Assembly (NCBI GenBank): GCA_920105625.2
Contig: OV050030.1
Span: 142,442,291 to 142,506,290 of the forward strand
Origin: Clusia tigrina
Taxonomy: Eukaryota; Arthropoda; Insecta; Diptera; Clusiidae
Direction: 5' to 3'
Length of the DNA stretch: 64,000 bases
The notes beneath the pieces are model-generated. The model was given only the letters and a program-made list of their open reading frames with translations, was not told where the DNA came from and searched no databases. Each line of letters starts with the position of its first letter. The stretch's first letter is position 1. This document shows positions 32,046 through 44,446 of the stretch, piece by piece. Both the position numbers and the translations under genes were made by a program.

Positions 32046-33998
32046 AAGAAGTTAGTGCAACTAACTTCTAATTAATCTTTACAATATTTTTTCTCTTTTC
32101 TGCACTTTAAACAATCTGTGCATTTCCTTAAACCTATAGTACATACTCGTATGTGTAGTTTTTCTCTATTTCTTTTTTTTTTTAAATCGCCTTACTTGGG
32201 TTCTATTATTGTATTCTTTTCTTTTTTCGTTTTGTGTTCTTTTGGTTTTTTTTCTCTTACTACTTCTTTTTATAGTGTTTTTTTTCTTTGTACTTCTTTT
32301 ATAGTTTTTTTTCTTTTGTTTTGTTCTTTTAGTTCTAATTTTCTCTTTTTTTATATTCCCCTTTTTTATATTTGGTCTTTTATTGACTCTTTTCTCACTG
32401 GCGTATAAACTATTTCATATACTGCTATATTTTGTACCTAAAATCTTATGTTATTCTGCGTCCTCTGCTTTCTGCTGATTTGGATGCCGGCCGCTCTGTC
32501 GGAATGAAATCCCTCGATGAACTCTGCATACCCCTCCCTTCTTTTTTGACCGGTACGTGCCAAGATGATGCAAGATTGTGCGACTAGATGCGCTTCTGAC
32601 TTAGTCAAAATCAATATTCGCTTAGTAAGTGACAGTGTATATTTACTTATTTGGGGAAATCGTTATGAAATTAGCCGATAAAGCTTGGCTATGTTGTGCT
32701 TGATCTTTTCGTGGTTAAAACGATTTTTTGCGCTAGGAGAATTTTCTACTATGAACGATGGTAGTTGTGGCTGATATTATTGCTGTAACCGTTCTCTCTA
32801 AAATTACGGAGTAACCTCGGGTTTTGGCTAAAATTATCTCTTCCTCTTCCTAGACAATAATACAGTATAACTACTGACATATGTAATAATGGCAGACACG
32901 TTGGATTTTCTATACGGACAACGTACATGTTAGTGTTTTTCATGCCATTTTGTCAGTTATGCAATTAAACTCAAGTATTATCAGTTTCTTACTTGTCAGA
33001 TAGAGACTATTGTATTCAGCCGATACCATATCCATTTTTTCATAAGCTTAAATCGTAGTCATCTCGCAGATGGGAAGTTGGAAGCTCTTCCACTCTTACA
33101 TATAAAAATGAATTCTCACTAATTTCGTTTTCATTTTCTTCCAACCAAAAATTATCTCGGGACATCACCGTTGCAAATTTCGTATTTATTACTTTGCGGC
33201 TTACTGATTACCCTTCTTCTACGTCTTCTAATTCGGTCTCCTGGATGTTGGGTAACATCTCACTTTGTCTTCGACGCTGCAGGAAGTCCCTTCCAGTTTC
33301 ATGCTGTACCATATTGTACCATATAGATGTCCTTGTTTGTTCACTAACGCCTAAATATCTAAAAACAATACGCTTAAACATATATCGGACTTACCGAGTT
33401 TTAATTATTCTTACTGGCTATTACATTCATTCAATTTCTAATAATTTTCCTAACGTAAACAGTAAATTGTATTTAAATCTGTATATCGTATATCTACTAC
33501 GTATTAGCAAACAAACTATAAATAAAAACTATTTTCTTTACGAATATTATTAATTAGCTATGATACAATTTTTAAAACTGTTAGCGGCATTAACAATTTA
33601 AAATTCTCTCAATAAATATATATTTTACAATAATTTGCTTCATACATAATAATTATTTACTATATTAAATTATCTGCCGCCAAAAGAATTTTTTTTTAAA
33701 ATACAATTCTGGCCAAAATTAGAGGCCCATCTTACATAAGCGAGTATATAAAAGATAAACCTGTTAATGTGCAAAAATTGTCCATTGCATGACTCAATTT
33801 TTCATTGCGACTAACTACTCTATATATTTCAATTTACTACTAGCCTGGTATTTATATATCCATGAACAAGTGTATTTTCCTACACCATGTAACCTGCTCT
33901 TATATGAATACATACATACATTCAAGGCATTTTATAATTAATTGCCAACGTTATTACCTAATTTGTAATGGTAAGCTAAATATATTGTTCTAATTCAA
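32046..33998 (-). other. Gypsy-2 3' region
   Basis: Homologous to 22.7-24.86 kb of Gypsy-1 in patches. T/C-rich on the plus strand at 32160-32410 (the purine tracts of the element strand). A minus-strand frame at 32749-32943 (64 residues, MKNTNMYVVRIE) and an acidic frame around 33080-33260 (QETELEDVEEG, VEELPTSHLRDDYD) show no family I recognise. Confidence 0.5.
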
Positions 33999-34340
<342 letters not shown>

Positions 34341-34574
34341 TAAATACAGATATCCTCATTCTTATCTGATTGAAATAATTTGAAAACTAAAGGTAATAAA
34401 GTTAATGTTAAATGGTTAGGTTTTTCAAGCAAACACAATTCTATGATTAATAGGAATGATATATTGTAATATAAAATAAATTATAATAAATATATAATAT
34501 AAACAATATAATTCTTTGTTCATTTAAACATTATCACCCAAAATTTCGATTTCATTGACTTTAACAGGCAAAAC

Positions 34575-34860
34575 ATAAGTTCAAATTATTTCTGTAGTCC
34601 AACTGATTTTGATGCATATCACTCAATTCAAACTATTGATGTTGGGTACAATCAATTTCACATAGGTAAAAACATCATTGAAATTCCTATCGATTCTTAT
34701 GAACTTGATGATATTGCCAACTATCTACGTGATGAATATGAAAATTTAAACATGGAGGGAGAACTTGATATATAAGCGAATCATAATACACTTGAAGTAG
34801 AAATTTTCAGCAACGAAGAGATTTACTTTAATGAAGAGCGAACAATTATGATTATTGTCT
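34575..34860 (+). pseudogene. Polinton-type virion-protein-like fragment
   Basis: The plus strand reads SNYFCSPTDFDAYHSIQTID, NQFHIGKNIIEIPIDSYELD, DIANYL, a TAA, then ANHNTLEVEIFSNEEIYF. The G-K/N-x-I-x-I-P-x-x-S-Y-E-L-x-D-I-x-x-Y-L plus N-x-N-T-L-x-x-E-I-x-S pattern is, from memory, the N-terminal part of a widespread protein encoded beside polymerase and integrase in Polintons, thought to be a capsid component. It sits inside Gypsy-2, next to a Jockey scrap. It runs on the opposite strand to the integrase, as happens in Polintons. Confidence 0.55.
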
Positions 34861-35071
34861 TATATATTTTTTGCTTATTATGTAGTGATAAATTGAAACT
34901 TCTTCCTAGTAGCCAAATTAATTGTCTGAATTTGTTTCTTTTTTCGTATTATTTACTTTTAATGTGTTGTCTCCAAGTAAGTTTGGCGTCGCTTATTATC
35001 CCACGGTATTTTGCGGTGGGTTGAATTTTGATTGTTTCGTCTTTAATTGTTAGATTTTTTCGTCGTGGTTT
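34850..35071 (-). pseudogene. Jockey-type LINE RT, C-terminal fragment
   Basis: After Gypsy RT breaks off at GHSRYFSTF (35072) the minus strand continues KPRRKNLTIKDETIKIQPTA, KYRGIISDAKLTWRQHIKSK, then FRQLIWLLGRSFNLSLHNKQ and KIYKTIII. This is the post-catalytic region of Jockey-clade RTs (KYLGxxLDxxLTWxxHI and the GRxSxLSLxNKxxxYKxII helix). Confidence 0.82.
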
Positions 35072-36352
35072 GAAAGTAGAAAAATATCTACTGTGTCCCA
35101 ATTGATCCAGAATTTCTCCTATCCTTGGTATCGGGAACACCTGACAGATAGTGTCGTTTAATTTCCGAAAATCGATGACCATTCTCCACTTCTTTTGACC
35201 CTGAGCACCTCCCTTCTTTAGTACCAAAATTATTGACGAGTTCCAAGTCGCGATACTCGGGAAATTATGTTATCCTTTAACATTCTTTCTACTTGCCTGT
35301 TTACCTCATCTTTGTGAGCTTGCGGCAATCTGTATTGTTCCTGGTTAATTGGTGGTTGATCCACTCTAGTAGGTATTTCATGCTCTACCTCCGGTGTAGA
35401 CGTCAGCCGGTCTCCTTCCAGCAAAAATATGTCATGGAATGTCGAACAAATGGCTTCTATTGATGCCTTTTCTTCTGAATTCACGCTTGGGTCTAACTTC
35501 AGTGATTCTAATACTTTCTCCATCCTTTTTCTTATATCAACTTGTTTAATCTGATTAACCGATCTATAATTCGGTTCTTTAAAATTATCATAACTATTGA
35601 ACTTATGCCTAAAATCTTCATCCATCAGGTAGTCCTTTACTGATGCGTTGAGTATGCAAGCGTACGCCTTACCATTGTCAACGTGCATTATGGTCTCTCC
35701 CCTATACACACCCTCCGCTAGCTGCTGCTTGTGCAAAACAACAGTCATAAGTTTCGTATTTACACGCATAGTAACTTCTCTGGTCGATCTTCCGTTTACT
35801 ACCTCCATACCACACTTCTTAACCCTAGTCACGGTTCCTTCCTGCCATGACATTAATGGAAGAGTAAGGATTCTATTCTTATTATTATCATAGAATGATA
35901 ACTGTTTCTCGAGCGCATCCAGTATGGTGAGGCCCCAAAGATTATCGCAGCCAATTATCCCATCAGCCGGGATACCTTTCCTATCCACTTCCACTAAGTG
36001 CACTCTAAAACGCATACCCTTAACTTCACTGTGCCCTACTTTGAGCGACCCCAATGTCCTGATGCACCCTCCAAATGCTCCGTTAAGCATTTTTACGTCC
36101 ATTTGATTAATATCTAGCCACCTTCCGTAAAGCACTAAATTTTACGAGGCTGGTGTCCGCCCCTGAATCTCCCAAAAGCACTAGCTTTCCACTCGCTGCT
36201 TCCTCGTAGGGTATCTCGATGAAGGCATCACCTATCCTGCCCATAGCGAAGCAACGTCCTTCTGTTCCCAATATGGACGTATATCTACTCGCTAACTTTT
36301 CGTGATATTGGAGAGCCTCTTGCTCCTCCTTATCCTGGACTGTAGTTTCCAC
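35072..36352 (-). pseudogene. Gypsy-2 protease and RT N-terminal part
   Basis: From 36352: AASGKLVLLGDSGADTSLVK (protease Asp-Ser-Gly), a shift near 36110-36135, then the 301-residue frame to 35230 with PTRVDQPPINQEQYRLPQAH and MLKDNIIS, a second shift, and WRMVIDFRKLND plus FPIPRIGEILDQLGHSRYFS. It is collinear with Gypsy-1 18990-20220 and closely similar. It ends abruptly before the first RT aspartate, replaced by LINE sequence. Confidence 0.9.
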
Positions 36353-36411
36353 ATTACTACTTACACGTACTTCCGGCCTAATTATTACTTTCTTTCTCTT
36401 CGCTTTCCAGT

Positions 36412-37067
36412 CTACTGGCCTCGATTGGGCCGCTGGAAGTTTCCCTGGTTCCTTTGTTGGGATTGTCTATCCCTGCATTCCATTGCTCGATGTCCCATTC
36501 GCCCATATGAGAAGCATCTCAACCCCTGTTGGGTGATGACTATCCTTGGTTCACTTCTGGGATTCCAATTTGGTCGCTGCTGACCACTCCCAGTGTTAAA
36601 ATGATTTCTTCCGCGGTTAGCTCCGTCCGTTGAACTAACTCGGGAACTACTGAAGTTACCCCTGCTGTCCCTCAAAGATGGATCCGGGCGCCTCGTAGCT
36701 GGCTGCTTTCTAATCTGATTCCATTCTGTGTCTCCTTGGCACTGTCTACTTGCCTCATGACCATATGTTTGGCACTCCATACAGTAGGGCGTGTTTTTTC
36801 GTGTAATGCACTCATCCCTTGTATGACCTTGCTAACGGCAGAACGAACATGTGGGTGCCCTCTGTACAAATGCTCTGTACGGATTTCTCGGATTCGCGGC
36901 TCTGTTGTCGGAGACACCGGTATTATACGCTCCTCTGTATATGTTTGGGACGGAATTACTTCCCTCTCTATCCATGACAGCGGCAGTTCAACTGTCCTGT
37001 CTGTTTTCGAATATATGTATCTCCCCCAAACCGGTTGTTCGCCGTTCCACGGGGACTTGTGCTCCAA
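36412..37067 (-). pseudogene. Gypsy-2 nucleocapsid
   Basis: Zinc knuckles are recognisable in order: CSFCR-stop-QGHTRDEC near 36810-36850, CMECQTYGHEASRQC near 36750, and CFSYGRMGHRAMEC near 36480-36520. In the last, the second cysteine is tyrosine. The linkers are rich in R, Q, N and P (NRGRNHFNTGSGQQRPNW). Nucleocapsid binds genomic RNA. The stop in the first knuckle and the C-to-Y change would both damage it. Confidence 0.85.
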
Positions 37068-37250
37068 TTCCTTCTTCTAGTAATTACTCCAGATTTCCTT
37101 TTCTGCTATTCAGCATATATTTGGAGCGGAGTTGCGAAGGCCCACTATGAAAGTTGTTAACACCGACTTGTGAACTTCGTATAATAGTGCTGTATCTCCA
37201 ACGCCATTGTGCTTATTTTTTATTATTTCCTGGCCCATCATACGAAGTGA

Positions 37251-38473
37251 CTATAAACGCCTGGCAATGGCGCGTATGTCTTCACCTGCCAGCTGCTTCC
37301 CGTTTCGGATCTCTTGGGATATGTCTTCCAGAGTTCTCTCCTTTATATAGGCTCTCTTTAACAGGCCGTAAAGCTCGTTCACACTGGCGAATTGCTTTGG
37401 CAGCACAAGGTTATATGCATCTCCAAGATTCACTTCTCCCGGATCTGAGAGGTAATTGACCAATGACGGACTCAAACTAATTAGTCTTCGATCGTTTGTT
37501 CGTGCAGGCGAAATTCTGTCCACAGTATTGGGACTTTCCTGTACCCTTACTGCTGCTGGTTTTTTTTCGGATATCCCTTATTTTTATTTTTTATCGGACT
37601 TCCTTGAGAAAAAGGCTCGACACCGATTTCACATGCGCCAAACAAAAATCCCGCTTCCGTTTCTTCACTCAATACTAATCCGGGCTTTACCAAGCGGTTT
37701 ATCCCTTCTGGTGTTAGATACTCCGGCCAGCGCACTTCCGGTTGCAATGTCAATACCGTCTGTGCAAATCATGCCGATGCTGATTTTGATCTCTCCCTAT
37801 TCACTGAGGCCCTATTGGTCGCCCATCCTCTTTTTAATTCCGCACACTACTTTTCCTACAGCGATGCTGCTTCCTCTGTCTCCGTCAATCTTCGAGAATG
37901 TTCCTTTACCCTATTCTCGAGATACTCTTTTTGTGCTCTCAAATCTTCTGTTTTCTCATGAAATTTGCACAATTTTTCTTCTGTCCTTTTTTGGATTTCC
38001 GTCAAGGCTTGATCCGCTACTTCGAATGGTGACACAGCTCCTCCTGCGTTCGCCTGTTTCCACAATTCCTGAGCTTCTTCCCTGCTATTACTCGCTTCGA
38101 AATGGTCAACTATTTTCCAGGCAAACAGTTCCACCTCTGACTGCATTGATTTCAATCTGTTCCTTATTTCCTCGTCTGCGAAACCAAACTCACAATCTGT
38201 TGTATCTGCCCATTCGTTGATCAGACTATTTATGTAGTCTGAGTAATTTTCCGCAAAATATTTTCCTTTGCCGTACTCAACTGCGTGAGGCAGCAACAGC
38301 CCGTGATTATTGTTGAACTTTCTCCCCAGATTTTGCAACTGTGTTATTCGCTTGCGGTAATACACGTTGTCCTTACGTAACCTGCCGTCTCTCTTAAAGT
38401 TTCGGACCAGTTTTTCAATCGGTTCGCCGATTTTCTCCTGCATCAGCAGTAATGCTTGCGCTTCCTTCGTCAT
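37251..38473 (-). pseudogene. Gypsy-2 gag, matrix/capsid part
   Basis: The ATG at 38471-38473 opens MTKEAQALLLMQEKIGEPIE. The first 205 residues are open (LPHAVEYGKGKYFAENYSDY, EEIRNRLKSMQSEVELFAWK, then a coiled-coil-like stretch KRTEEKLCKFHEKTEDLRAQ). After stops near 37856 it continues as WPEYLTPEGINRLVKPGLVL and PARTNDRRLISLSPSLVNYL. Next, 37251-37430, come KQFASVNELYGLLKRAYIKE and RNGKQLAGEDIRAIARRL (capsid C-terminal helices). This is the better of the two gag copies and shows what Gypsy-1 gag looked like. Confidence 0.88.
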
Positions 38474-39428
38474 ATCCCAAATGCCAGAATAGCTGGCGTA
38501 TCCCCATTACCAAAACAATTTACAAGTAAAACCCAATAATTGTTAAAACTTGTTATTAACTTATCCCAATTTTTGTATTTCATCTTACTTAATGATAAAT
38601 ACAAATTTATTAAAAAACATTCCACCGTAAATTCTATCTTAATATTCTTTCTTTTCTTATCTTCCATCACAAGTTCCATATCCGCTGTCTACCGGCGTCC
38701 ATTAAGTCCTTCCATCAGTGCGAATTGGTCCTTGACTTCCTCCCAGATACTCCTTGATTTCCTCTCACCATCTTTAATACTCACAAAAATCCATAGAAAA
38801 TTCCATATGTTTGTAAAAACCGAAATTGGATTTACAGGCAAAAGTATCTTGATTCAATCCCGGAAAATTTTTTTTCCATATTTAAAACTAAACCCGTAAC
38901 GTATGCGCCACGTAATAATAGCATTTAAATGCTACGCAAATCGTAGTTTCCGAACTACAAAAACTTTAGTGCAACAACACGTGTTCTAAGCACTTCTTGA
39001 AATATTTTTGCCTAATACGCTAAGCTTATAATGTCAAATATTCAGATCAATTTGAAAACAATATAAATTAAAACAATTTAAAAAACAATATAAATGTCCC
39101 AATCGACAACCAAAGACAAATCCCCTACCAAAAAAAGATTTCACAGCTAAGACGACATACATAGACCGTCCGATCATACTGACGGTTTATGGTTGCCCAT
39201 ACAAAGCTGCGTGAAACAGCGCAAACGCGCCTATAGGTTGCGACCTCTTTAAACAGCGCTGCGGCGCCTTCAGGGTCGCAGAAGTATCTACTTAAATTAG
39301 GCTACTATTCACTCTACTCACCATTATCTTATTCGATAACATCTTCTTCTAAGGGTCCTGCGACTTTGATGGAGGATGCTTCCCTGCTTCAGGTTCCTCG
39401 CCCTGGGATTCCTCCAATAGGTCCTTTA

Positions 39429-39443
39429 GACCGGCTGCGCCAA
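39429..39443 (-). other. Gypsy-2 primer-binding site
   Basis: The reverse complement reads TTGGCGCAGCCGGTC, the same primer word as Gypsy-1 at 15808. Upstream leader 38474-39428 is shared with Gypsy-1. Confidence 0.75.
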
Positions 39444-39445
39444 AA

Positions 39446-39860
39446 TGTTGGGGACAAAACAACATTCAAGAATTTCTATATTATTGTTGCCCCGCTGTCG
39501 ACTCGTAAGGCACACGCATCCCAACAACATACTGACGGTCAGCCTCAACTCTTATCACATAAAAATATTTCAATAATAACATAACGCACACAATACACAC
39601 AATATAATTCAATATACTCGTATATAATGTATGTAATAACATTTCATTTAAAAATTTCTATATTGCTAACTCAATATACTCGTACACATACTAGCTTATG
39701 GCTGCTTGCTGCCCTCTAACTATAATATCAGCTATTATCATCAAACGCTCAGCAACGCCCCCACCCACCTCAAGTATATTTATTTATTTATTTTTTTTTG
39801 TCGGAACAATCTAGGAAGCGCAGCACTCAGACAGATATCCATTGTACTGCACTTAAGGTT
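39446..39860. other. unassigned sequence where the Gypsy-2 5' LTR should be
   Basis: It begins TGTTGGGGACA, compatible with an LTR end on the minus strand (TGTCCCCAACA). The rest does not match the other three LTRs in the window. It may be a diverged LTR type (chimeric element) or unrelated DNA brought in by deletion. No gene is seen; a T-run lies at 39785-39797. Confidence 0.4.
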
Positions 39861-39866
39861 CCCTTT

Positions 39867-42800
39867 TTACTCTGCTTTAAATCTACCAGACCTCCGAAGA
39901 AATAGAAGTAGATGCTGTGGTGCCAAGGAACCAAGTTGGTTACTCCTCAGCACATCAGTGCCAGAAATCCCAAACCTGATTCGAGCAAAGGCTGGGCAGA
40001 CGCAAAGGAAATCCGCCGTCTCGTCTTCATCTTCACAGGCTGGGCACAGCACACTGTCTGATATGCCAATCCTTTCCATGTGCCTAGCCCATAGAAAGTG
40101 TCCCGTCATCACGCTAACCAACAGCCTGCAGTCCCTCCTACCTAAAGATAGAAGGAACCGTGACCATTGTTCAGAGATAACAGGTAGCATAATTTTCGTC
40201 CATCCGCAGCCTCTCTCAGCCCGCCATGCTCGCTTGTGGGTCGAAACAACCTACTTGTTAGCAGTAGCTTTGATGACAGCAGAAGGGAGCGGCAGAACAG
40301 GCTCAGGCAATGAAAACAACCTCAGAGCCCATCCTGGCCAAAGAGTCAGAGGTCTCGTTACCCGCAATGTCTGCGTGTCCCGGTTGGCTTGGCTGTCACT
40401 GCAGACACAAATACATTTGCCTTTCCACCTGTTTTCCACAACAAATTTCATTGCTTCAAGTATCGCATACACCTCCGCCTGAAACACAGACGTATGCAGA
40501 CCAAGGGCAACGAACCGACGGGTGCCACAAGATTTCACGAAGACACCAGAACCTAAACCGTCTTCAGTCCTGGAGCCATCAGTGAAAATACGGCAGCAGT
40601 GTTTGCCGGGCTCGTTCTCGGGATCTAACCATGAACGAGCCTCTGGCAGCAACACATTGTACCGCTTTTCTAGTATGACGGTTGATGACATGACGTCCGG
40701 GGGAATCGACAGGATTGCAGAATGGATGTCGGTGCCTGCGCCGTCGTCCAATATCGAGTACACCCCATACCAGTGGCCACTATGTTTCACTATGCAGATG
40801 GTCTTAACGGCCTCTCCGCGGAAGAAGACATCTAGTGGCGGGAGATTCACCAAAGCATCAAGTTCCGGGCCTGGAGTAGTCGGAAATGCTCCGGTACAAC
40901 ATATGGCAACAGCACGTTGTAGTTTTGATAGAGCTTTTTTGACCCCTACAAGAGAGAGTTCGCTCATCTAATCCATCGATGCATAGGTCTTAATAGGTCT
41001 TACCATAGCTGTATAGATCCATAGAACCTTACTAGGGGAAAGACCCCATGTCTTACCAAAAATACCCTTACACTGCCAGAAAATTGACAGTGCTTTGGAT
41101 GTCTTCAGTTCGATATGTGTTTTCCAAAGAAGTTTGTTAGCAAGGATGACTCCAAGATATTTGATTTCCTTGGATAGCTGGATAGTGACTCCTTTTAGTG
41201 TAGGCAGAATAAGTCCATCAAGATTTCTCCTTCGGGTAAAGAGGACAATACCAGTCTTTACAGGATTAGCCGATAGCCCATTCGCACTGCACCAAGTGTC
41301 AATCATATCCAGAATTCTCTGCACCCTTATGCAGACAATCATAAGGGATGGACCTGTCACAAGACATCCAACATCAACCGCATATGCCTGAGCGTAGACA
41401 CCCGAGTTATTAATGGCATTAAGCAGGGGATCGATTACCATGCACCAGAGCAATGGAGACAGTACCCCACCTTGGGGACAGCCTCTATTAACCCCAGACG
41501 ACACCAGCATTTCTTCCTCCGTCCGCTCTGTTATGATTTTCTGGGCCAGCATTGAACGTATCCAATTTACTAGGACCCGGTCTACGCCATGCCGCCAAGC
41601 AGAGCCGCACATACTGTCGAAAGTAGCATTGTCAAACGCACCCTCTATGTCCACAAAGATGCCCATTGCATATTTTGCAGAGCCATCTCACAGGATTTTC
41701 CGCTTTAATAGGCATGCTGAAATGGAGAGAGTGGATGCATCTTCAGAGACTCCCTTCGCATGCGAAGCTCCACCGGCCGTTCTAAACTCTTTAGCATGAA
41801 CGAGGTCATACTAATAGGTCTGAAGCGATTGGTGTAGTCGTCTCTTCCAACCTTAGGAATGAAAGCAACCCTCGCCATCCTCCAAGAGCGTGGTGTAGCT
41901 GCCCTGACAACAGTTCCACCCAAAGGTAGCTGTTGACGGGCTATGCTTACCTGATTCCCTCGAAAGTGTGACTCCAACTGCAAGCTGAGTGTTTCACTTT
42001 GCCTCTCCGTATAGGAGCCAACAAGTTTTCCTGATCGACCCCAGCTTAGCGGTTTGGTCCTTTTTCAGGACTTTGACAAGTTTTGCCGTGTCACTAAGGG
42101 ATTCGATATCACTGCAGAAATCTGCAAAGGAAGCCCATTTCGAGTCCCGAATTAGCTTCTTGTAGTCCCTCTGAACACGTCGATATCGTCCGCAGTCCTC
42201 ATCAAGATTCGTCTTGAGGGTCCGGTTGAGGAGTTTTCTAGACTCACGCCTCAGCACCTGAAGCTCTCGAATCCACCATGGAACAGGGGTCCGGCTTAGA
42301 GGAGGTCTAATTGGGCAGGCTAGCTCGAAGCTGTTTGTTAGAGCGGTGTTGAGATGCTCAACAGCCGCCTCAACGTTCTGCTCCTTGCGAAGTCTCAGTG
42401 GCGTCACGTGATTGCTACGCAGTGCCTCCCTGAACTTCGGCCAGTCTGTTTTTCTTGGGTTTCTGGTGGGCAATGGCATCTGCGCCTGCTCGCCAAACTG
42501 AAACTCAATATATCTGTGGTCTGAGCACGAGTCTTCGGCGTGGACCCACCAGTTGTTGATCGACCATCCTAGTCTTGGAATTGACAGGGTGACGTCAATT
42601 ACCTCCTGCTTTCTTGTAGTCACAAAAGTAGGCTGCTTGCCTACATTGTGGATGTTCAGGCTGGAGGAGGCAATATACTCGAAAAGTCGAGAGCCCCGCC
42701 CACTGCTCTTGCTGCTGCCCCAGATCGTATGCTGGGCATTAGCATCGCAGCAAACAACGAGCCCAAGATTGCGCCACTCATAGAACCTTACGAGAGTAGC

Positions 42801-43151
42801 GGCCTTCCCAGGTGGTGGCGCCTCCAAAGCATCGTAAGGAAAGTAAGCAGATGCAATCACGAACCTCGACCATCCGTGCATACTCTTAAAACCAATCTCT
42901 GCCGTAACCAGATCCTGAAAACAAAATAGGTCAAGGAAGGCGCTGCGAGATGGGATGCTATTATAAGAATTCGAGTTTCTGTCATATAACATCGTGGCCC
43001 CTTTCAACGAGCCAAAGCCACAGAGGCGACCCCTAAAGATCCAGGGCTCTTGTACTGTTGTTATGTGGGGTGATGTGTGCAGCTGGGTGAGTCGTCTACT
43101 TAGGAGTACAGTAGCGGCTTTAGAATGCTGCAAGTTAATCTGCGTGACCAT
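39867..43151 (-). pseudogene. LOA-type LINE ORF2 (endonuclease, RT, RNase H)
   Basis: The start is ATG 43149-43151 (MVTQINLQHSKAATVLLSRR). Endonuclease: TVQEPWI, VVCCDANAQHTIWGSS, VIDVTLSI and SCSDHRYIEF. Linker PVPWWIRELQVLRRESRKLL. RT from 41983: WRMARVAFIPKVGRDDYTNR, FRPISMTSFMLKSLER, GIFVDIEGAFDNATFD, GCPQGGVLSPLLW, and AQAYAVDVGCLV where AYADD is expected, so one catalytic Asp is Val. RNase H: RIFTDGSRTEDGLGSGVFV, FQAEVYAILEAMKF, VCSDSQA, then a deletion. C-terminal finger CPACEDEDETADFLCVC. There are shifts near 41990 and 41690 and in-frame stops at 40968 and 40251. Confidence 0.9.
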
Positions 43152-44446
43152 CAAAGGACGATAGCTACGAGAAGCGTCCGACCCACTTCCTTAGGAAAGA
43201 CATGAAAAGTGACAGTCCCAAAGAAGAGACTCAGCCGGCTCCGGTACCGAGAAACCATGACATCAACAGAGGCCTCATCTATTCGCACCACAAGACTAGC
43301 ACCTTCTTTACCATCCCCGTTGCTACCTCTGGTGTGCGAAAGAACTCGCCAAAGCCTCGTGTTGATGCCAGGGTTCTGAGCACGCTGACAGGAAAGGACT
43401 ACTGCGGTCGTCAGATCGGGATCCGGAATCCAGCACATGGCCTTCCTGAGGGATACGCCTGCTTCGCTATAGACCGCGAATCGAGTGGTATCCATGGGGG
43501 GCACGTCATTGACTACACCCCTGAGCAAATCAAAGTTGGCCTGAGACGCGCACGACATCTGTAGAGTACCGTATTTTGTCTCATAGCCCTTCGCATTAGC
43601 TTCAGGATCGGAGGCAATGACGCGACGCATCAGATGACCTTTGCAGTATTTTATCTCTGCATCAGTTTGCTGATGGTCAGGCCCCAGCTTCCCAATCACC
43701 GCCATTGGTTGCGGGCCGGTAGTCTTCTCGCTGTACGATGACTTGGCTGCACCTTTGGAAGTGCTTGCACGAAGGTCCAGCTCACCACCCTCCACTGGCA
43801 AAAACTTCGACGGGCAGATGGTTTTGCTGGCTGCGAGGGGCTGGGCAAACTGCAGATTATTGGCAACATTCTTCCCCGCCACATTAGCCGCCACCGAGGT
43901 TTCGCTCGTACCCTTTGGGGTCGTAGCGCCACCAGCAGTAACAACTGCAGGGCAGGTGGGAATGCTGTTTTCAGCAACAATCTTCCGCCGCTTACCTCGC
44001 GAGCGAGCTTTCGGAGCGGTCAATCCCTCCGCAGACTCGGTGGCTTCCGTGGGTGTCACTTCCGCCGACCTGGGCCTTTTGGAGGGAGTTGACACAGAAG
44101 GGCCGGCAGAGCCACTTGAGGATTTCTGCTGCACGAGCATAGCAAGCCGCTTCTTTCTCTTCCTCCTCGCTTGAGTTCGCGTTGCCCTAGAACAATTGGT
44201 CGGTCGTTCCGCCACTGTGGTGACTTCCCGACGCAGGCCCTCTGGATCCAGGGTTCATTCCTCCGTCTCTGAAGAAGAAGAGATTGTGGTAACAACCCCC
44301 GTGTCCTCCAGGATGCGCTCTCGCTGATAAAAGCGAGAGACTTTAGCGATGGTTGGGGCCTCCAGAATCCGTGCCCCTGCCGCCGAAGTGGGTGGATTTC
44401 CACATGCGTGGGTTCCACCTGGAGTATTAAATCCAAAGTTGTCCAT
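43151..44446 (-). pseudogene. LOA-type LINE ORF1
   Basis: The start was chosen at 44444-44446 (MDNFGFNTPGGTHACGNPPT), because this frame continues into the long frame below with only one TGA (44255-44257) between. About 431 residues in total: a low-complexity, lysine/arginine-rich leader (RATRTQARRKRKKRL), an S/T/A-rich linker, then a folded C-terminal part with YCKGHLMRRVIASDPEANAK, RKAMCWIPDPDL and SRYRSRLSLFFGTVTFHV that resembles DUF4780-type ORF1 proteins of fly LINEs. Its TGA overlaps the ORF2 ATG, so ORF2 was probably made by termination-reinitiation. Confidence 0.82.

Noticed and set aside
37456..38220. 254-residue plus-strand frame
   Set aside because: It is the antisense of Gypsy-2 gag, which matches Gypsy-1 gag on the other strand.
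39706..40482. 258-residue plus-strand frame
   Set aside because: Antisense of the LOA-type LINE ORF2 RNase H and C-terminal finger, which is the real reading.
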